From assembly GCF_023023025.1 (NCBI RefSeq), contig NZ_CP095481.1:3596001-3660000 (forward strand): 64,000 nt of DNA. The letters run 5' to 3'. Positions 61,002-64,000 of the stretch are shown here, in pieces. Source of the DNA: Amycolatopsis sp. WQ 127309 (GTDB lineage: Bacteria; Actinomycetota; Actinomycetes; Mycobacteriales; Pseudonocardiaceae). The notes beneath the pieces were generated by a model. The model was not told the DNA's origin. It saw nothing but the letters and a program-made list of their open reading frames with translations, and searched no databases. Position 1 is the stretch's first letter. Each line of letters starts with the position of its first letter. The position numbers and the translations under genes are program-made.

Positions 61002-61017
61002 TTATATGTACATGCAA
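61002..61017. promoter_or_regulatory. Candidate MarR operator
   Basis: TTATATGTACATGCAA is an imperfect palindrome centred on ATGTACAT in the gap between marR (60957) and the FMN reductase gene (61038). The AT-rich content marks this as the shared promoter region. Confidence 0.45.
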
Positions 61018-61037
61018 GTAACTGGAGGGACCTGATC

Positions 61038-61601
61038 ATGAGCGACCGCAGCTTCCTGTTCCTGGTCGGCGCCGCGCGAGCCGGGGGCAACACGGAGATG
61101 CTGGCCCGGCGGGCCGCGAAGGAGCTGCCGCAGGACGCGGACCAGCGCTGGATCCGGCTGCCCGAGGTGCCGCTGGCGCCGTTCGAGGATCGCCGTCACG
61201 GCGCCGGCGAACACCCGGAGCCCGGTGCGAACGAGCAGCTGCTGATGGACGCGACCTTCGCCGCGACGGACATCGTGATCGTGTCGCCGGTGTACTGGTA
61301 CTCGGTCGCGGCGAGCGTGAAGCTGTACCTCGACTACTGGTCCGGCTGGATGCGCCTGCCGGTCGAGTTCAAACCGCGGATGCGCGGGAAGTCGTTGTGG
61401 GGCGTGAGCGCCCTGAGCGAGACGGCGCGCGAGGCCCAGCCGCTGATCGGCACCCTCGAGCTGTGCGCGGAGTACCTGGGCATGAACTGGGGCGGTGTCC
61501 TGCTGGGCAACGGCAGCCGCCCGGGCGACGTCCTGCTGGACGACGCGGCCATGACGGCCGCGTCGACCTTCTTCACCGGCGCGGACCTGGTCACCGCCTA
61601 A
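61038..61601 (+). CDS. NAD(P)H-dependent FMN reductase / flavodoxin-like
   Basis: The protein has 187 residues. Beta-1 and the flavin phosphate loop read SFLFLVGAARAGGNTEMLAR. The flavin-stacking loop is VIVSPVYWYSVAASVKLYLD. The fold is that of NADPH:FMN or quinone reductases. It has an ATG with a GGAGGG site. The divergent MarR gene suggests induction by quinones or electrophiles. Its stop overlaps the converging TetR gene by four bases. Confidence 0.88.
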   Translation: MSDRSFLFLVGAARAGGNTEMLARRAAKELPQDADQRWIRLPEVPLAPFEDRRHGAGEHPEPGANEQLLMDATFAATDIVIVSPVYWYSVAASVKLYLDYWSGWMRLPVEFKPRMRGKSLWGVSALSETAREAQPLIGTLELCAEYLGMNWGGVLLGNGSRPGDVLLDDAAMTAASTFFTGADLVTA

Positions 61602-62170
61602 GCCAGGACGTCCTTCGTGAGCAGGCGCAGGCCGTGGATCAGGTCGGCGCCCGAGGGGGCGTGGTCCGGGTCGGCGAGCCACTGCAGCACCACGCCCGAA
61701 AGCAGGGCCTGGTGCACGGTGCCGACGGCCCGGGCCTCGGGGCTGCCGTCGTCGAGGCCCTGGAAGAGGTTCGCCAGCCCGAAGCGGGCCAGTTCGAGCG
61801 CCTTCGCCAGCTGCGCGCGGACGGCCGGGTCGAGATCCGGCTGCGTGTAGGCCTCGAACGTCATCGCCCACATCCGCCGGTGCGCGGGGAGCGACTCGAT
61901 CACCCGCTGCCAGATCAGCTCGAAGCGCTCGGCCGGCGACGCGTCCGGCGGCGTCTCGACCTGCAGGGTCTTCGCCAGCGTGTCGCCCCACTCCGCGTTC
62001 GCCTCGATCAGCGCGGTGTTGAGCAGCGCCTCGCGGGAGCCGAAGTGGTAGCCGATCGCGGCCATGCTGACGTTCGCCGCCGAGGCCAGGTCCCGCACGC
62101 TCGTGCGGGCGTAGCCCTTCTCGTTGAGACAGCGCTTCGCGCCCGCCAGCAGTGCGTCCTTGTTGCCCAT
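61598..62170 (-). CDS. TetR-family repressor
   Basis: The protein has 190 residues. The HTH is YARTSVRDLASAANVSMAAI, followed by GYHFGSREALLNTALIEANA. The C-terminal helical ligand domain (SPAERFELIWQRVIESLPAH onward) is of the usual length. It is divergent from a flavin monooxygenase gene, with paired palindromes between, as in TetR-controlled detoxification genes. The ligand is probably the monooxygenase substrate. Its stop converges with the FMN reductase gene stop. Confidence 0.92.
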   Translation of the reverse strand: MGNKDALLAGAKRCLNEKGYARTSVRDLASAANVSMAAIGYHFGSREALLNTALIEANAEWGDTLAKTLQVETPPDASPAERFELIWQRVIESLPAHRRMWAMTFEAYTQPDLDPAVRAQLAKALELARFGLANLFQGLDDGSPEARAVGTVHQALLSGVVLQWLADPDHAPSGADLIHGLRLLTKDVLA

Positions 62171-62195
62171 GTCCCGAGACTAGCACGAACGTCTT

Positions 62196-62222
62196 AGGCG
62201 ATCGCCTTGCGCGATCGCCCAA
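62196..62222. promoter_or_regulatory. Paired TetR operators
   Basis: AGGCGATCGCCT (62196-62207) is an exact palindrome. TTGCGCGATCGCCCAA (62207-62222) is a second one with a single mismatch pair. Their centres are 13 bp apart, which suits cooperative binding of two TetR dimers. They lie between the divergent starts at 62170 and 62244. Confidence 0.75.
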
Positions 62223-62243
62223 ATCCGGGTTACCGTTGCCGGC

Positions 62244-63434
62244 ATGCAGAACAGACGAGTCCTCATCTCCGGCGCGAGCGTCGCCGGCCCCGCCCTGGCC
62301 TTCTGGCTCCGCCGCTACGGCTTCACGCCGACCGTGGTCGAGCGCGCCCCTCGGCTCCGTGAAGGCGGCTACGCCGTCGACTTCCGCGGCGCTTCACTGC
62401 GCGTCCTCGACCGGATGGGCCTGCTCGGCCAGGTCGAAGCGGCGGCGACGAACATGGGTGAAGTGACCTATGTGGACGAAGGGAACCGGCCGCTGGTCGT
62501 CACGCCGCCGACGTTCCAGAGCGGTGAGCTGGAGATCCTGCGCGGCGACCTCTCGCGCATCCTGTACGACGCCACGAGCGGCGACGTCGAATACGTCTTC
62601 GGCGACTCGATCACCGGCGTCACCGAGCACGGCGACGGCGTCACGGTCACCTTCGAACACGGCGCGCCGCGCGAGTTCGACCTGGTCGTGGGCGCCGACG
62701 GGCTGCACTCGAACGTGCGCTCGCTCGTCTTCGGCGACGAGTCCCGGTACCGCCATGACCTCGGCTACTACGTCTCGATCTTCACCGTGCCGAACCACCT
62801 CGGTCTCGACCACGTCGGCCGGTTCTACAACGAGCCGAACCGCACGATCGGCGTCTACAGCGCCCGCGACCACGCGGAAGCGAAAGCCTTGTTCTGGTTC
62901 GGTTCCGAGCCGCTCGCGTACGACCACCGCGACGTCGAAGGTCAGCGCCGGATCGTCGAGGAGACCTTCGCGGACGCGGGCTGGGAGGCGCCGGCCCTGC
63001 TCGACGGGATGCGGCGGGCGCCGGACTTCTACTTCGACTCGGCGAGCCAGATCAAGCTCGACACGTACTCGACCGGCCGGGTCGCGCTGGTCGGCGACGC
63101 CGCGTACTGCGCCGCGCCGCTCTCGGGCATGGGGACGAGCCTGGCGGTCGTCGGCGCGTACGTGCTGGCGGGCGAGCTCGCGGCGGCCGGCGGCGACCAC
63201 GCGACGGCGTTCACCGCCTACCACGAAGAGATGCGCGAGTTCGTCGCCGTGTGCCAGAAACTGGGTGAGGGCAACGGGAAGTGGTTCGTGCCGCCGACCC
63301 GCGCGTGGATCCGGCTGCGTAACCTCAACCTGCGGCTGCTGCCGCACCTGCCGTGGCGCAAGGTGATCGAGCAGCTGCCGCTCAAGGCGGGCAACGCGAT
63401 CACGCTCAAGGAGTATGCGAAGGTGCCGGCGTGA
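62244..63434 (+). CDS. FAD-dependent monooxygenase, TetR-controlled
   Basis: This 396-residue class A flavin monooxygenase is related to TetX and aromatic hydroxylases. The FAD motif is LISGASVAGPALAFWLRRYG, the DG motif is LVVGADGLHSNVRSLVFGDE, and the GD motif is RVALVGDAAYCAAPLSGMGT. It differs from the paralogue at 56697-57899 but has the same layout. The divergent TetR gene with two palindromes indicates ligand-induced expression. Its 3' end overlaps the opposite-strand HxlR gene by 29 bp. Confidence 0.9.
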   Translation: MQNRRVLISGASVAGPALAFWLRRYGFTPTVVERAPRLREGGYAVDFRGASLRVLDRMGLLGQVEAAATNMGEVTYVDEGNRPLVVTPPTFQSGELEILRGDLSRILYDATSGDVEYVFGDSITGVTEHGDGVTVTFEHGAPREFDLVVGADGLHSNVRSLVFGDESRYRHDLGYYVSIFTVPNHLGLDHVGRFYNEPNRTIGVYSARDHAEAKALFWFGSEPLAYDHRDVEGQRRIVEETFADAGWEAPALLDGMRRAPDFYFDSASQIKLDTYSTGRVALVGDAAYCAAPLSGMGTSLAVVGAYVLAGELAAAGGDHATAFTAYHEEMREFVAVCQKLGEGNGKWFVPPTRAWIRLRNLNLRLLPHLPWRKVIEQLPLKAGNAITLKEYAKVPA

Positions 63435-63765
63435 CGCCCCGGCGCCGAGCGATGCCGGCCATGTTCTCCTCGCCCCAGTCGCCCAGCGGCAGCAGCGCGG
63501 TGTTCAGCCGCTGACCGAGGCCGGTCAGCGAGTACTCGACCTTCGGCGGGACCTCGCGGAACACCTCGCGGTGCACGAGCTCGTCCGCCTCCAGCTCCCG
63601 CAGCGCCTGGATCAGCATCTTCTCGCTGATCCCCGTCACCTTGCGCCGCAGCTCACCGAACCGCAGCGGCCCGGCGTGCAGCGCCCACAGGATCAGGGCC
63701 TTCCAGCGGCCGCCGACGACGTCGATCGCGGCGTCCAGCCCGCACCGGTAGCTTCGGGTCAGCAT
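63406..63765 (-). CDS. HxlR-family transcriptional regulator
   Basis: This 119-residue winged-helix protein has N-terminal Cys8 in SYRCGLDAAIDVVGGRWKAL, the Cys that senses disulfide or quinone stress in some HxlR members. The HTH is GELRRKVTGISEKMLIQALR and the wing is EVPPKVEYSLTGLGQRLN. It is divergent from an imine-reductase-like gene, with an operator-like palindrome between, so it probably controls that gene. Its 3' end overlaps the flavin monooxygenase gene. Confidence 0.9.
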   Translation of the reverse strand: MLTRSYRCGLDAAIDVVGGRWKALILWALHAGPLRFGELRRKVTGISEKMLIQALRELEADELVHREVFREVPPKVEYSLTGLGQRLNTALLPLGDWGEENMAGIARRRGVTPAPSHTP

Positions 63766-63787
63766 GCAGGATCCTTACGTTTTGGTG

Positions 63788-63812
63788 AGTACCCGACCAA
63801 TTAGTCGGTACT
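63788..63812. promoter_or_regulatory. Candidate HxlR operator
   Basis: AGTACCCGAC and GTCGGTACT form inverted arms around CAATTA, with one extra C in the left arm. It lies 23 bases before the HxlR start and 36 bases before the likely start of the divergent gene. Confidence 0.6.
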
Positions 63813-63847
63813 TGTCCAGTGTAAAGCGCTTCAGCAGCATGATGGGC

Positions 63848-64000
63848 ATGGGAGAAAGCAAGAAACAAGTGGGCGTGCTCGGCCTGGGGCGGATGGGCGC
63901 CGCCCTCGCCGGCGCGCTCTTGGGGGCGGGCCACGACGTCGTGGTGTGGAACCGGTCGCCGCTCAAGGCCGGCCCGCTGCTGGACCGCGGCGCCCGGCTC
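63848..64000 (+). CDS. NAD(P)-dependent oxidoreductase (6PGDH/imine reductase type), 3' end cut by window edge
   Basis: Only about 50 residues are visible. They show the Rossmann start VGVLGLGRMGAALAGALLGA and the following strand HDVVVWNRSPLKAGPL, as in 3-hydroxyisobutyrate dehydrogenase-like enzymes and imine reductases. The Arg-Ser after the second strand favours NADPH. Three in-frame ATGs (63839, 63842, 63848) are possible starts and none has a clear binding site. The divergent HxlR gene is its likely regulator. The catalytic domain lies outside the window. Confidence 0.8.
   Translation, partial: MGESKKQVGVLGLGRMGAALAGALLGAGHDVVVWNRSPLKAGPLLDRGARL

Overview
The window is about 72% GC, with dense GC-ending codons, many GTG and TTG starts, and frequent 1-4 bp stop/start overlaps. 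This points to a high-GC actinomycete. The gene set looks like a Pseudonocardiaceae chromosome, and my best guess is Amycolatopsis or a close relative. Several gene neighbours match the Mycobacterium tuberculosis Rv3280-Rv3308 block: deoD, pmmB, amiA1/amiB1-type peptidase, a small cyclotransferase, lpdA, glpD2, accA3, maf, accE and accD5. Most of the window is therefore core chromosome with accessory material inserted. No IS element, integrase, tRNA, rRNA or CRISPR array is visible.

Layout. 1-1620: the end of an OmpR-type two-component pair. 1621-4829: a HEAT-repeat protein, an unusual histidyl-tRNA synthetase and a small membrane protein. 4830-5747: almost a kilobase of degenerate hairpin repeats. 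5748-8953: a four-gene operon of XRE regulator, ImmA/IrrE metallopeptidase, MAB_1171c-type membrane protein and amidohydrolase. This is the best candidate for a poorly described system. 9288-18335: flavodoxin, phosphosugar mutase, glycosyltransferase, purine nucleoside phosphorylase, two membrane proteins, a MerR regulator, a PanE-like reductase and a membrane Ser/Thr kinase. 18434-23433: mutA-mutB-meaB. 23493-30598: an exported small protein, M20 peptidase, AbiEi/DUF559 protein, cyclotransferase, LpdA-type quinone reductase, and a cell-wall sorting cassette (two secreted relatives plus a class F sortase).

30678-35790: a VOC protein and the divergent glycerol locus glpFK/glpD. 36042-41623: an acetyltransferase, two tandem secreted paralogues, and an apparent operon of two DUF1707 membrane proteins with a NarL-type two-component system. 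41682-46897: accA3, small proteins, a dicarboxylate/amino-acid symporter and maf. 47003-54523: an accessory segment lying between maf and accE/accD5. It holds a second repeat array flanked by a duplicated 3' end of an MFS gene, PadR-MFS, a decayed MNT/HEPN toxin-antitoxin pair, DinB, MarR/F420 oxidoreductase and a secreted protein. 54516-56392: accE-accD5. 56448-64000: regulator-plus-oxidoreductase pairs (two-component system with a flavin monooxygenase, MarR with FMN reductase, TetR with a flavin monooxygenase, HxlR with an imine-reductase-like protein).

How the genes work together. AccA3, AccD5 and AccE can form an acyl-CoA carboxylase that turns propionyl-CoA into methylmalonyl-CoA, and MutAB with the MeaB chaperone interconverts this with succinyl-CoA. 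GlpF, GlpK and GlpD bring glycerol to dihydroxyacetone phosphate. Two families of short noncoding repeats are a strong feature: a 21-bp unit at gene 3' ends and a roughly 30-bp imperfect-palindrome unit. Several very long intergenic hairpins separate converging genes.
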